Shown here: positions 54,284 to 64,000 of the stretch, in pieces
Layout of the letters: each line of letters starts with the position of its first letter
Numbering within the stretch: position 1 is the first letter of the stretch
Assembly: GCA_037501455.1 (NCBI GenBank)
Contig: CM074865.1
Span: forward strand, 12,346,501-12,410,500
Direction: 5' to 3'
Source: Lantana camara
Taxonomy: Eukaryota; Streptophyta; Magnoliopsida; Lamiales; Verbenaceae
DNA: 64,000 bases
The notes under the pieces: generated by a model
Database searches by the model: none
What the model saw: only the letters and a program-made list of their open reading frames with translations
What the model was told of the DNA's origin: nothing
Position numbers and translations under genes: made by a program

Positions 54284-57200
54284 ATGGTGACTGCTACTAG
54301 ATCAGGAATAGTGGAGAATAGAGGCGTTCCCCCTCCAGTAACCGAAGAAAATCAAGGGAGGGGAACCAAGGACGCCACCGTGCAAACCGGGGGTCTACCA
54401 GCTGGCGGAGATGTTCCTCCAGCCACGAATGGAGGAAATGGGGGAGATGGACCAAGTTCCGCCGTTCCTCCCATGGTGCCTCTGCCCGCTACCACTGCCA
54501 CTAACGCTGTCACTTACCCCATGGCCATGGCACCGCAGGGGTATGCCTTCATGCATCCAGGGATGATGCCCGGCATGATGCCCATGGTCCAGCCCTACCA
54601 ATTGGGCACGCTGCAGCTTCCAATCTCCATGCCAAAGGAGATTCAAGGGGTGGAGATGCCCCCATTGACCCAAGAGCAACTCCAGGCGCTGTACGCTCAA
54701 TGCGAAGCCCAGGCTGTGCAGAACGCTTGGGGGCATTTCACTTCTGCCTACTTCCCGCAGTCCGGGGGCTCGCGAATCGCCCCCCCGCTCGGAGGACTCC
54801 CAGTCCATCCGCTTATGATGGCCCAAAATGCATTGGGGGCCCAGCCGCTGCCACCGCCACTAGCACATGGAAAGGACGCTCCCCCGAGGGCCCAGGAGGA
54901 ACTGCGACCAGGAGAGAAAGAAAATGCCCCTCAGCCGAGAGGAGAAGTTGAAGAAGAGGTCCAATCGAAGGCCACAGGAAGGGCAAACCGCAGAAATGCT
55001 GGTGACCCTCAGCTAGCCGCAGTACAAGACCAAATCAGAGGGCTCCAGAATGTGGTAGCGCAGCTCTCTCGAGCAAGGTCTCAAGTCCCCCATGATGGGG
55101 ACGAGAGGTCCAAGGCCAGAGACGCTCGCCGGCCACGCAGCCCAACCTCCCGCCGAAGGAAAGAAGCCAGCTACGAAGATCCCGAGGACAGAGATTACAG
55201 AATCATGACAGGCGATTCTCCCCTCGTCGAAGAGGTGCTAATGACCCGAGCGGGGAAAGGAAAAATACCCACAGCTGTGAACAGGTATGACGGGACCACG
55301 GATCCAGCCGAGCATCTGGACCATTTCGTGCACCTTATGCACTTGTATGATCATCCAAGCAATTATTGGGCCAAGGTGTTTGTCACCTCTCTCACGGGAA
55401 TGGCCCAAGACTGGTACAAAAAGCTTCCCCCACGCTCGATCCAAGGATATTATGGTCTGACAGACGCTTTCATCAGTCATTTCAATTCTTTGAAGGCTCC
55501 AGCCCCCGCTGCGACGGCTCTCTACAGCCTGGTCCAGGGACCAAATGAGACTCTTAGGTCCTTCATGGGAAGGTTTAACAAGGAAATCCTTGTGGTGGAA
55601 AAGCCCTCAATGGATTTCCTAAGGCATGTGCTGTTCGGTGCTATCAACATGAAGCACTATGTCAGCAAAGAGTTCGTCGAGGAGGTGGCCAAGAAAAAGC
55701 CACGCTCATTAATGGAGATCAGAGACATTGCCGATTCCTATTTTACGTTGGAGGACATGTATATCGCTAGAGATCAGAAGATGGCGAACGCTCCTCGTCC
55801 TAGCAGAATCCCCGAGGAAAGGGGAGACTCTAACAGGGGGCGCCGCCGGAGTCCTGTTCCGGCCCGTCGCCATTCTCCGCCGCCACGCAAGTTAGAGCGA
55901 ATTCCCCTCAACCGGCCGATCGCTGAAGTATACTCCATGGCGGATAAGAAGCTCTTCAAAAGACCGCCAAGGCTAAGGGAGACTGAAGCTCAAAAGCGCT
56001 CAGGGAAGTACTGTGCCTTCCATAAGCAGAAGGGACATGATACCAACGAGTGTCGGCAACTCGAGGGTGAAATCCAGAGGCTCATCGCCGGAGGGCACCT
56101 CAAAGAGTTTGTGAAGGTGCTAGAAAGGTATGACGAGCATTGCTCTGAGCGGGCGCGGGTCAGAGGAAGGAGCCGTTCACGCTCAAGAAGTCCCCGCCCC
56201 CATCATCCTGAAACGAGCGACCGCGGCAAAGGAAAATCCGCGGACATGGAGAACCAGCCCTTTGCAGTTATCCATATGATCGCGGGTGGGCCCTCGGGAG
56301 GCGACTCTAATGCCTCCCGGCGTCGCCATCTCAGAAGCTACGACCAGAGACCCTCCCAGTCCCGGCCTGTGTTATCCATAGATAATTCTGCACGTTCGAA
56401 GGAGCATGACATAGTGGGGTTCACAGAAAAGGATTTAGAACACATTGTAACACCCCATGGGGTCGGTACGACCTCTGACTGTCCCATGGTGGTTAGCTTA
56501 GACGTTCATAACCACATTGTAAAGAGGGTTTTGATTGACAGTGGAAGCTCAGTGAATGTTCTCCCTTACTCGACGTTTCAGAAGTTAAACATAACAAATA
56601 TTCCTCTCGAACCTCTCAAAACGGCCCTCGTCGGCTTTGGGGGTTCGGAGCTTGTCCCTCGCGGACAAATTCGCTTGGCCACCTCCTTCGGTCGCGCTCC
56701 ACAGCGAAAAACTTTGAGCGTCCTCTACGCAGTCGTAGAAGTTGACCTCCCCTATAATATCATCATTGGGCGCCCAGCCCTCGTCGACTTCAAAGCCGTG
56801 ATTTCCACCTATCATCAGAAAGTCAAATTCCCCACTCCCGAGGGTACAGGTGAGGTATTGTGCAATGTTAAGGAGGCTTGGGAATGCTACATACTTTCCC
56901 TTCGAAGCCATAAGCCCAAGCCATCCACCCAAGCAGGATCCACGAAAAAAGCAGTTGACTTCCCCAAGTTGGATGAAGATGGTCCCGAACGCAAGCGGGC
57001 CAAACTCTACAAAAAGAAGAATAAAAAGAAGGCCGCAGGTCAACCCTTAGGTGCGGAAGGCTCGCCCCTCGGGGCGGTAGGGGATTCTTCCTCAGAAGAT
57101 GAGGATCATACGCCCTCGAAAGACTCCCCTGAGAAAATTACGGGCAAGAAGCGAGCGCTCGAACAGCCAAGGCCCGAAGTGCGGGTGGAACCTACAGAGA

Positions 57201-60200
57201 GCTTTCTGACCATTGAGTTGGAGCCGGGGAATCCGGATAAGATTACACAAGTGGGTTCCAGCCTCGACGGTCCATCTCAGATCATGATGATTGAGTTTTT
57301 GCGAGAAAACATCGATGTTTTTGCTTGGAAAGCTTCCGACCTAACCGGCATAGATCCGAGCGTTATTGTCCACAGGTTAAACGTGGATCCGGCCTTCAAA
57401 CCTATAAAGCAGAAGAAGAGAGACGTTCATGGATTCCGGAAACAGGTCATAGAAGAGGAGGTCAATAAGCTGCTTGACGCTCAGTATATTGAAGAAATCC
57501 TTTATCCCGAGTGGCTCTGCAATGTGGTGCTCGTTCCGAAAAGCGCCAACAAGTGGCGCATGTGTAATGACTTTACTGACCTCAACAAAGCGTGTCCCAA
57601 AGATCCGTACCCTTTACCCAGAATTGATCAGTTGGTAGATTCGACTGCCGGGTGCGAACTTATGAGCATGATGGATGCTTTCCAGGGTTATTATCAAATA
57701 TTCATGGCTCTTGAGGATCGTCCCAAAACTGCGTTCGTAGTACATATGGGTGTCTATTGCTTCAAGGTCATGCCTTTTGGGCTCAAGAATGCTGGGGCGA
57801 CATATCAGCGCCTGGTCAATAGAATGTTCGAGTGGGAGATCGGAAAGTCCATGGAAGTGTATGTGGATGACATGATCGTCAAAAGCGAGCGCCAACATTC
57901 TCATCTTGGAGATCTAAAACGAGCGTTCGATATCCTTCGGCGCTATGGTATGAAACTGAACCCTTCGAAATGCACGTTCGGCGTTCGAGGTGGCAAGTTT
58001 TTGGGATATATGGTCAGCCAGCGTGGCATAGAGGCGAATCCAGAGAAGATCAAAGCCATATTGGACATACCATCCCCTCGCAATTTGCGAGAGGTCCAAG
58101 TGCTTGTGGGTAAAATCATTTCGCTAAATAGGTTCATCTCTCGCTCAGCGGATCGAAATCTGCCCTTCTTTAAAATTTTGCGTAACGCTCGCAACTTTGC
58201 CTGGAGCGCGGACTGCGAGAAAGCCCTGCAGGATATGAAGCAATATCTTTCGAGCGCGCCCCTGTTGACCAAACCTAGCCCAGGGGAGACTCTGTATGTT
58301 TATCTATCGGTTTCCTTGGAAGCAACGAGCGCTGTCTTGGTGGCCGTTCGCGAGCGTAAGCATATGCCGGTGTATTACTGGAGCAAGACTCTGCAGGGGG
58401 CAGAAAAGAGATATATGGAGATAGAAAAGTTTGCGTTCTCGCTCGTGAATGCCTCTCGGAGGCTAAGACCGTACTTTCAAGCGCATTCCATCGTGGTACT
58501 CACAGATCAGCCCCTCAGACAGGTGCTTGCGAAGCCTGACGTTTCAGGGAGATTAATTAAATGGTCGATTGAGCTCAGCCAATTTGACATTACATTCGAG
58601 CCTCGTACAGCGATACAAGCACAAGCGGTGGCCGACCTATTGGTGGAACGTTTCAACCTGGGTACCGAGCCCTCGGAGGAAGATGGACTATGGCTGCTAC
58701 ACACAGATGGCTCCTCGACCTCTCAAGGGGGGGGAGCCGGGGTGACCCTCAGAGACCCCCTTGGAGCTGAAGTCGACTACGCCATCAAATTGGCGTTCCA
58801 AGTCACTAATAATGAGGCAGAGTATGAAGCCCTCATTCAAGGGCTCAGAATCGCGCTTCAGAATGGGGCCACTCGGGTCACCGCGTATGTGGACTCGCAG
58901 TTGGTCGCGAGTCAAATCGATGGTTCTTATGAGGCTCGAGAATCCACTATGGTGCAGTATCTGACGAGCGCTAAGGAGGAGATAGCCAAGTTCAAAGAAT
59001 TCCACCTTTTGCAAATCCCAAGGGCAGAAAACGAACACGCTGACGCACTTTCGAAATTTGCGTCCGCCCTGGACGGTCACGAAGAACGCGCTGTTACATT
59101 TCTGAGAACAGAGGAACCGCTGATCAGTAAAAGCGAACCTTCGGTAGAAGTACACATGATTGATCCATCCGAGCCTTGTTGGCTCGACGAAGTAGTCAGA
59201 TTCCTCCAGGATGGAACCGTCCCGAGCGACAAAGTTGAAGCTCGGAAGATCAGGAGCAAGGCCCCTCGTTTTTCGCTGGATGCCGAAGGTCGATTATTCA
59301 AGCGATCCTTCTTGGGCCCACCGTTGAGGTGTTTGAGACCCTCGCAGGCTAAAGAAGTTTTAGAGCACGTGCACAGTGGAAGTTGTGGGAACCACTCTGG
59401 CGGACGAATATTGGCAAAGAAAATCCTAAGGAGTGGGTTCTATTGGCCCTCAGTATTGCAGGATGCCATTAAATATTCCAAAAAATGTCCCAAGTGCCAG
59501 TTCCATTCCAACACTCCTCATTTGCCGGCCGCTCAAATGATTCCTATTGATGTTTCATGGCCTTTTGATCAGTGGGGCATCGATATAGTGGGACCTCTCC
59601 CCATGGCGGTCGGGCAAAAGAAGTTCGCAATACTTGCCGTGGATTATTTCACTAAGTGGGCTGAGGCAGAAGCGGTCGCTAAGATAACGTTCAAGGTTGT
59701 GAGGGATTTCATTTGGAAGAACATCATCTGCAGATACGGCATCCCGAGGGTGCTCATCTCAGACAACGGTTCCCAGTTTATCGATGCTGACACACGAGAT
59801 TGGTGTTATGAGCTAGGGATTGAGCAACGATTCACTTCCGTGGGTCACCCTCAAGCTAACGGTCAAGCTGAAGTCACCAACCGAACCATACTCCAGCATC
59901 TGAAAACGATGCTCGAAAGTAAGAAGGGAGAATGGGCTGAAGAACTTCAGGGAGCTCTGTGGGCGTATCGTACTACTCCGCGAGCGGCGACGGGGGAAAC
60001 CCCTTATTCCCTCGTGTACGGCTCCGAGGCTATGATACCTGCGGAAATTGCTCAAGAATCCGCACGCGTTGCCTATTTTGAGCCCGCTGATAACGAATCC
60101 AATCGGGCGTTTGAATTAGATTTGCTGGACGAAAGAAGGAATATTGCGTGGGCACGTATCCACAGATATAAAGCGACCGTAGCCCACCAATACAACAAAC

Positions 60201-60409
60201 GCGTTAAAGAAAGGACTTTCCAGCTGGGGGACTTGGTCCTCAAAAAAGTTGAAGTCTCCAAACATGTGGGTAAGTTAGACCCCAACTGGGAAGGCCCCTT
60301 CAAAGTCGTTCAGGTACGAGCAAATAACACCTACCTGCTGGAGACTTTGCAAGGCGAGCATCTCCCTAGGCCGTGGAATGCATGTAACCTTAGAAGGTTC
60401 TACGTGTAA
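54284..60409 (+). CDS. Tat-type Gag-Pol polyprotein with dual RNase H, open
   Basis: 2041 residues without a stop. Order: Pro/Met-rich N-terminus, Gag core (about 340-440, TSLTGMAQDWYKKL), a CX2HX4HX4C knuckle CAFHKQKGHDTNEC (about 577-590), aspartic protease LIDSGSSVNVLP (about 750-761), reverse transcriptase (about 1040-1200, YVDD near 1193), first RNase H (about 1330-1440), a second archaeal-type RNase H (about 1470-1590, LLHTDGSS...NNEAEYEAL), then integrase with an HHCC finger (about 1698-1735) and DDE residues in WGIDIVGP, SDNGSQF and GQAEVTNR (about 1764-1865). The second RNase H is diagnostic for the Tat lineage. Base composition is more GC-rich than the Athila gag-pol. Confidence 0.95.
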   Translation: MVTATRSGIVENRGVPPPVTEENQGRGTKDATVQTGGLPAGGDVPPATNGGNGGDGPSSAVPPMVPLPATTATNAVTYPMAMAPQGYAFMHPGMMPGMMPMVQPYQLGTLQLPISMPKEIQGVEMPPLTQEQLQALYAQCEAQAVQNAWGHFTSAYFPQSGGSRIAPPLGGLPVHPLMMAQNALGAQPLPPPLAHGKDAPPRAQEELRPGEKENAPQPRGEVEEEVQSKATGRANRRNAGDPQLAAVQDQIRGLQNVVAQLSRARSQVPHDGDERSKARDARRPRSPTSRRRKEASYEDPEDRDYRIMTGDSPLVEEVLMTRAGKGKIPTAVNRYDGTTDPAEHLDHFVHLMHLYDHPSNYWAKVFVTSLTGMAQDWYKKLPPRSIQGYYGLTDAFISHFNSLKAPAPAATALYSLVQGPNETLRSFMGRFNKEILVVEKPSMDFLRHVLFGAINMKHYVSKEFVEEVAKKKPRSLMEIRDIADSYFTLEDMYIARDQKMANAPRPSRIPEERGDSNRGRRRSPVPARRHSPPPRKLERIPLNRPIAEVYSMADKKLFKRPPRLRETEAQKRSGKYCAFHKQKGHDTNECRQLEGEIQRLIAGGHLKEFVKVLERYDEHCSERARVRGRSRSRSRSPRPHHPETSDRGKGKSADMENQPFAVIHMIAGGPSGGDSNASRRRHLRSYDQRPSQSRPVLSIDNSARSKEHDIVGFTEKDLEHIVTPHGVGTTSDCPMVVSLDVHNHIVKRVLIDSGSSVNVLPYSTFQKLNITNIPLEPLKTALVGFGGSELVPRGQIRLATSFGRAPQRKTLSVLYAVVEVDLPYNIIIGRPALVDFKAVISTYHQKVKFPTPEGTGEVLCNVKEAWECYILSLRSHKPKPSTQAGSTKKAVDFPKLDEDGPERKRAKLYKKKNKKKAAGQPLGAEGSPLGAVGDSSSEDEDHTPSKDSPEKITGKKRALEQPRPEVRVEPTESFLTIELEPGNPDKITQVGSSLDGPSQIMMIEFLRENIDVFAWKASDLTGIDPSVIVHRLNVDPAFKPIKQKKRDVHGFRKQVIEEEVNKLLDAQYIEEILYPEWLCNVVLVPKSANKWRMCNDFTDLNKACPKDPYPLPRIDQLVDSTAGCELMSMMDAFQGYYQIFMALEDRPKTAFVVHMGVYCFKVMPFGLKNAGATYQRLVNRMFEWEIGKSMEVYVDDMIVKSERQHSHLGDLKRAFDILRRYGMKLNPSKCTFGVRGGKFLGYMVSQRGIEANPEKIKAILDIPSPRNLREVQVLVGKIISLNRFISRSADRNLPFFKILRNARNFAWSADCEKALQDMKQYLSSAPLLTKPSPGETLYVYLSVSLEATSAVLVAVRERKHMPVYYWSKTLQGAEKRYMEIEKFAFSLVNASRRLRPYFQAHSIVVLTDQPLRQVLAKPDVSGRLIKWSIELSQFDITFEPRTAIQAQAVADLLVERFNLGTEPSEEDGLWLLHTDGSSTSQGGGAGVTLRDPLGAEVDYAIKLAFQVTNNEAEYEALIQGLRIALQNGATRVTAYVDSQLVASQIDGSYEARESTMVQYLTSAKEEIAKFKEFHLLQIPRAENEHADALSKFASALDGHEERAVTFLRTEEPLISKSEPSVEVHMIDPSEPCWLDEVVRFLQDGTVPSDKVEARKIRSKAPRFSLDAEGRLFKRSFLGPPLRCLRPSQAKEVLEHVHSGSCGNHSGGRILAKKILRSGFYWPSVLQDAIKYSKKCPKCQFHSNTPHLPAAQMIPIDVSWPFDQWGIDIVGPLPMAVGQKKFAILAVDYFTKWAEAEAVAKITFKVVRDFIWKNIICRYGIPRVLISDNGSQFIDADTRDWCYELGIEQRFTSVGHPQANGQAEVTNRTILQHLKTMLESKKGEWAEELQGALWAYRTTPRAATGETPYSLVYGSEAMIPAEIAQESARVAYFEPADNESNRAFELDLLDERRNIAWARIHRYKATVAHQYNKRVKERTFQLGDLVLKKVEVSKHVGKLDPNWEGPFKVVQVRANNTYLLETLQGEHLPRPWNACNLRRFYV

Positions 60410-61438
60410 ACATCAGTTTTTTGTAATCGCCCGTTGGTGGCATGGGGTACTTTCTTTAGACAGAAAGCATATTGTATTCATTTTGGAAATTATAACAGTG
60501 AGTGTTTAATTTTTTGCTCTTATTATTTACTTGCTTTCCTATTTGATGTAATGATTTGAGCCACGAAAGGCCTGCTCCGTGTCGAGCATCCTCCACGTCG
60601 AAAAGCCTACGTGATATACTTCAAATCGTTCCAAGACTATACGGTCCAGGTGTTGATAATCATCCACCGTGAACGGTTTGAGCGATTTGTAAGAATAAAT
60701 CCTAAATGTGAGCGTGTCGAATAATGGGGGGCACAATGCTTAACTCACGCCAGTTAAGTGCACGCCATTCCAACTCGTGCTCATGAGAACCCCAATGACC
60801 CTCAATTCGTTAGGCAAAAGTACACTCGAAGAATAATGGATCCTGGACCAACTCCTTCATTGGTTCCTCGAATCAACGCTAACCCCATGGTTACGCTCGC
60901 TTCGATCCTATACTTAGCAAATCCTACTGTTGATTTCTAAAGCATATACAACCTAATGGAGCCTACAATGCGAGGGTGCACGTTGTTGGGCCAATACTTA
61001 GGAAAATCCCCAGAAGTTTCCTAAGTTCAAATTCGAGCCTCATTGCGGATACAACCAGGGAATCCCCAGGGTAACACCCTCACGTTCGTATCTATGTCCC
61101 TCAAATTTTCAGGCCTTGTCAAAATTTGGAAATGGATGATGCGAACGCCGAGGCCCTCAAAAAGAAAAATGCCCTCGCGCACAAACACGCTCATCACCAA
61201 CGTTCATGCAGAAGAAAACGACAAGTACAATGAAATAACATCATCCACCATCCAAGAATAAAGTGAGAAAGCATTCAGGCATTCAAGCAGGAAAGGAATA
61301 TGAAGATTAAGAGCTTCAATGTATGAAAAGTCCAAAATATTCAAGAAAAGAACGGGAAAATTAGGTACAGACATCAAATTGTTCATAAATAGACAGAAGA
61401 ATTTAAATTGATAAGGGTAAGAGGTTGGCTGAGGAACT
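60410..61438. other. Spacer between pol and the antisense gene
   Basis: About 1 kb lies between the convergent stop codons. Short frames exist (for example 61204-61572 minus) but no domain is recognised. Terminators for the two convergent transcripts would be expected here. Confidence 0.6.
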
Positions 61439-63986
61439 TCATTGGGCTGGAGCGTCGGGCTCAGGTTCAGGAGGAGCAGTCGCGAGGGGAACCGGAGCCA
61501 GTATGTTGGCATCAGAAGTTTGGGACTCACCATGTTCTTCGACATCTGCGGTGTCCATGATGGTGCCCTCATCTTCTATTAAGAGGGGCTCAGGGTTGGC
61601 TCTGTGAGCGGCAATAAACTCCCGCTGGAGCGTTTGCACCAGCTCCTCGTATTCCGGCTCCGCAAGGCTCTCGGTGGGATCCTCCTCTTGGACCATTGGC
61701 TCGCAGTTCTCGTCGAGGTCCATGCGTAAGCGAGCGTCAGTCCGAGCGCTTTCAGGGGCCAAGCCCAACTTCACCATTTGCCCAATGGCCTTGTGGAAGA
61801 AGCGCCTTGCGTTGTCGAAACACTGGATGTTGGCTGCAAACACAAAGGCTTTAGAGCGCAGGAACTTCTTCACGGCCTCCCAGGATATCGTCGCCTCCAA
61901 GCCCTGAACTTTGCCTTGCAAGTCTGCAAGGGCCTTGTTAGTTGCCTCGTTCTGGCGAGTACTTTCTGCCAGCTGCACGCCCAACTCCCCATTTTGTGCC
62001 CTCAGCTGGTCACGTTCCACCTTCAGTTCCTTGTGACGCTCGTCCAGGGTAAGATAGGCATCCTCCATCTTCCGAAGGTTCTCCCTCACTTGTTCCATGT
62101 CACGATTGGCAGCAGACAGTTGGGCGTGGAGGTTGTTGTAATCCTCTTGCAGTTGAACAGGGTCTGAGATGCGCAACAGTTTCTTGTACTTGGCCTTATG
62201 CTCGGAGTAGGCCTGCGCTCGCCCTTGCAGATTCTTCAACCTTGGGATTACCTCCTGGAAAGTCAGACACAAAGATTAGCGCTCGAATGCAAACATTGAA
62301 GTTGGAAACCTTCAAAGGATGTTAAAGACTTACAGTCATAAGAGCATGACAGGCATCGTCGGCGACGCGAGCGGCGTCGTACTGATTCAGTTTGTCATGA
62401 TCACCGGAAAACTGGAGTTTCCCGACGATATCGGAAACGAGGTTCACGGAGTAGGCGTTCTTCTTCAAGAGCACTGGACCCTCGGTTCGTTGGCGCTTGT
62501 AGCGGGAATCGCCTTTGCATCCAATTTTCCAGAAATCTTCGTCCTCCGACGAAGAAGTGTCGCTACCCTCGCCTTTGTGCCCTACCACAACTTCTTTCCC
62601 CTTACCAGAAATGGGGATTGTATCCGGCATCCTCTTCCTTTTCCCCTGACGGTCAGCCCTGAGAGTCTCATGGATACGGACATGCTCCCCCGAGCGGTTC
62701 CGCGACCCGCTCGAACTCAGTGTGATAGGACCCTCGGGGGCTGCTGGCGGTGGGGTGGCCCCACGGACTCTGTCAGCCGTCAGATCCTCAATAGGGCCCC
62801 GGTGGGCCTCATCCGCCGCGCCACCGCGGGCGCCGTGGTGTCCACGACCGGTAGCCCGCCTGATGCCTCTCCCCCTCGGAGCGTTGGGCGGACGATTGGT
62901 TTGTTGTTGTGAAGGTTGAGGGTCAACAGCGGGCCCTTGAACGCCCAACATCCGGGAAAGAGCCTCAGCATTCATCCCTTGGGATAGTATTTGGACACCT
63001 GCAAATAAGAAGAGAACGAGCGTCAGGAATAGGCTGATTGTATCACAAATGCATGCATGGATACAGCAACTACTCTAAGTTAGAAAACTATACTAAGAGT
63101 TAATGCAGTTAGTTCCTAGGATCTAACCGTCGAGGGCCATGATGTCAGCTGGAGGGTTGAGTATCATATCCGGGGGGCAGGACAAGCCGTAACGAAACAG
63201 TACACCCTCGTTTTTCATCAGAGTTTCGGCCTTAATCCATTTTTTCTCAGCCCTCATCTCGAGGGCCAACCCCTGAGCCCAATCTTCGAAGGCTTTATTC
63301 CTCGTCCTTTCCCTAATCAGTGGACCCTCGCTATGTATCAGCCACTCACGAAGAACCCCAAAAATCCCCCCTGGAGCCCCCACGAAAAAATACTTTTCCT
63401 TCCAATGCTCGCCATAAGAGGTGGATGGAGAATCTATCATCTTAAAGCCCGATTTGGCTTGGGCATAGTAGAATCCGTCTGTAGGGGATGAGCGTGTTGA
63501 ACGGGCCACCTGTATCAAGCTGTCAAAGTTGACGATCGAGGGTTCATGACCTAGGGCAACCATCGTAATCACGAAAGTGTTGATGAGGGCTATGCCGTTC
63601 GGCAGAATTTGTGAAGGGCAAAGCCTCAAGTGCTGATAAATGCGGGCGGTGATGGGCGAAATGGGAAACCTCAGGCCCCCAGCCAAAACCGCGTCCCAGT
63701 AGACCGTCATCATTCCAAGAGGCGGTCGGTTGGCCCTCTCTCCCTCCTCGGGAAGCCGTATGGGGAATACCACTTCATCCCAGTAGACTTTGGCCTTCAA
63801 TTCCTCCAGATTTTCGAGCGTCAGGATGCTCACAATCTCATCCGGTGACCTATCCGTTTGATGACGATTGTCCTGCCTCACTCGAGTAACAGGCACCCTT
63901 CCTCTCCTTTGGCGTCCTCGGGAGGGTTCAGCCTCAAACGGACGCCCGGATGGCCCCGCTTCACCCTCGGGAGCCTCCATAGCCAC
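61439..63986 (-). CDS. Antisense three-exon gene of the Tat element (putative gypsy-type transposon protein)
   Basis: Three minus-strand exons join in frame: 63986-63128, 62998-62334 and 62254-61439 (859+665+816 bases), giving 779 residues. The borders are G|GT and TTTGCAG|G, then ACT|GTAAGT and TTTCCAG|GAG. Exon 1 holds the conserved core (FPISPITARIYQHLRLCPSQ, ILPNGIALINTFVITMVALG), like the 'putative gypsy type transposon' (Transposase_28) domain. Exon 2 is Arg/Gly/Pro-rich, with an acidic-serine patch. Exon 3 starts with about 120 residues of heptad-like coiled coil (YNNLHAQLSAANRDMEQVRE). The start at 63986 is provisional because the window ends just upstream. The function is unknown. 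Such antisense frames are reported from several Tat families. Confidence 0.75.
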
Positions 63987-64000
63987 AGTAATCCTATGAT

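Larger units (their letters stand above)
53341..64000 (+). mobile_element. Tat-lineage Ty3/gypsy retrotransposon, 3' end outside the window
   Basis: The order is 5' LTR, primer site, gag-pol with a second RNase H, then a gene on the opposite strand. This is the described plan of Tat-lineage elements with extra antisense frames. At least 10.66 kb are present. The gag-pol frame is open and the antisense gene splices in frame, so the element looks recent. No copy of the LTR is seen before base 64000. Confidence 0.9.

Noticed and set aside
56585..57043. 152-codon minus frame opposite the Tat polyprotein (and similar frames at 58697-59155 and 57943-58272)
   Set aside because: Antisense shadows of conserved gag-pol coding sequence. 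Unlike 61439-63986, they have no conserved domain and no splice structure.

Overview
The window is nuclear DNA from a flowering plant, most likely a eudicot. The evidence is intron-containing and signal-peptide-bearing plant genes (a CYP76-type cytochrome P450 and SBT1-type subtilases), plant-specific LTR retrotransposon lineages (Athila and Tat types of Ty3/gypsy, Sirevirus and long-LTR Ty1/copia types), foldback MITEs and a CACTA end. The subtilases resemble tomato SBT3, and CYP76 enzymes are prominent in mint-order plants. An asterid, perhaps Lamiales, is therefore my best guess, but it is inference. No rRNA gene, tRNA gene or CRISPR array was seen.

Layout. 1-7.4 kb is retrotransposon debris: a long-LTR copia element on the minus strand (its internal part runs off the left edge), then a Sirevirus 3' end whose LTR carries a gypsy solo LTR. 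7.4-15.2 kb is AT-rich intergenic DNA. It holds foldback elements, a long-TIR element with a GC-rich cargo, a perfect 70-bp inverted repeat, and a decayed first copy (10.1-13.3 kb) of a gene block that is repeated at 22.4-26.2 kb. A complete two-exon P450 of the CYP76 type lies at 15.2-16.8 kb on the minus strand. 17-22.4 kb holds old LTR, CACTA and LINE fragments.

22.4-51.7 kb is a minus-strand subtilase cluster. It has one intact single-exon gene (23.3-25.6 kb), one pseudogene stretched over 20 kb (28.5-48.5 kb) and a second intact gene (49.4-51.7 kb). The pseudogene carries three independent LTR-element insertions, each with a recognisable 5-bp target duplication: a 4.7-kb solo LTR (itself carrying a small hAT-like MITE), a 12-kb nearly intact Athila element, and a 1.1-kb gypsy deletion derivative that keeps both LTRs. 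Premature stops and loss of the catalytic histidine show it is dead even without the insertions.

53.3-64 kb is a Tat-lineage Ty3/gypsy element with an open 2041-residue gag-pol. Downstream of pol, on the opposite strand, it carries a three-exon gene whose exons join in frame into a 779-residue product with a coiled-coil region. Its 3' LTR lies outside the window.

The likely host functions are two secreted serine proteases and one ER-bound monooxygenase. Almost everything else is mobile DNA. The most interesting points are the nested insertions, the 70-bp perfect palindrome, the spliced antisense gene, the gag-start/3'-end deletion derivative, and three tandem hairpins with compensatory changes in the Athila 3' region.
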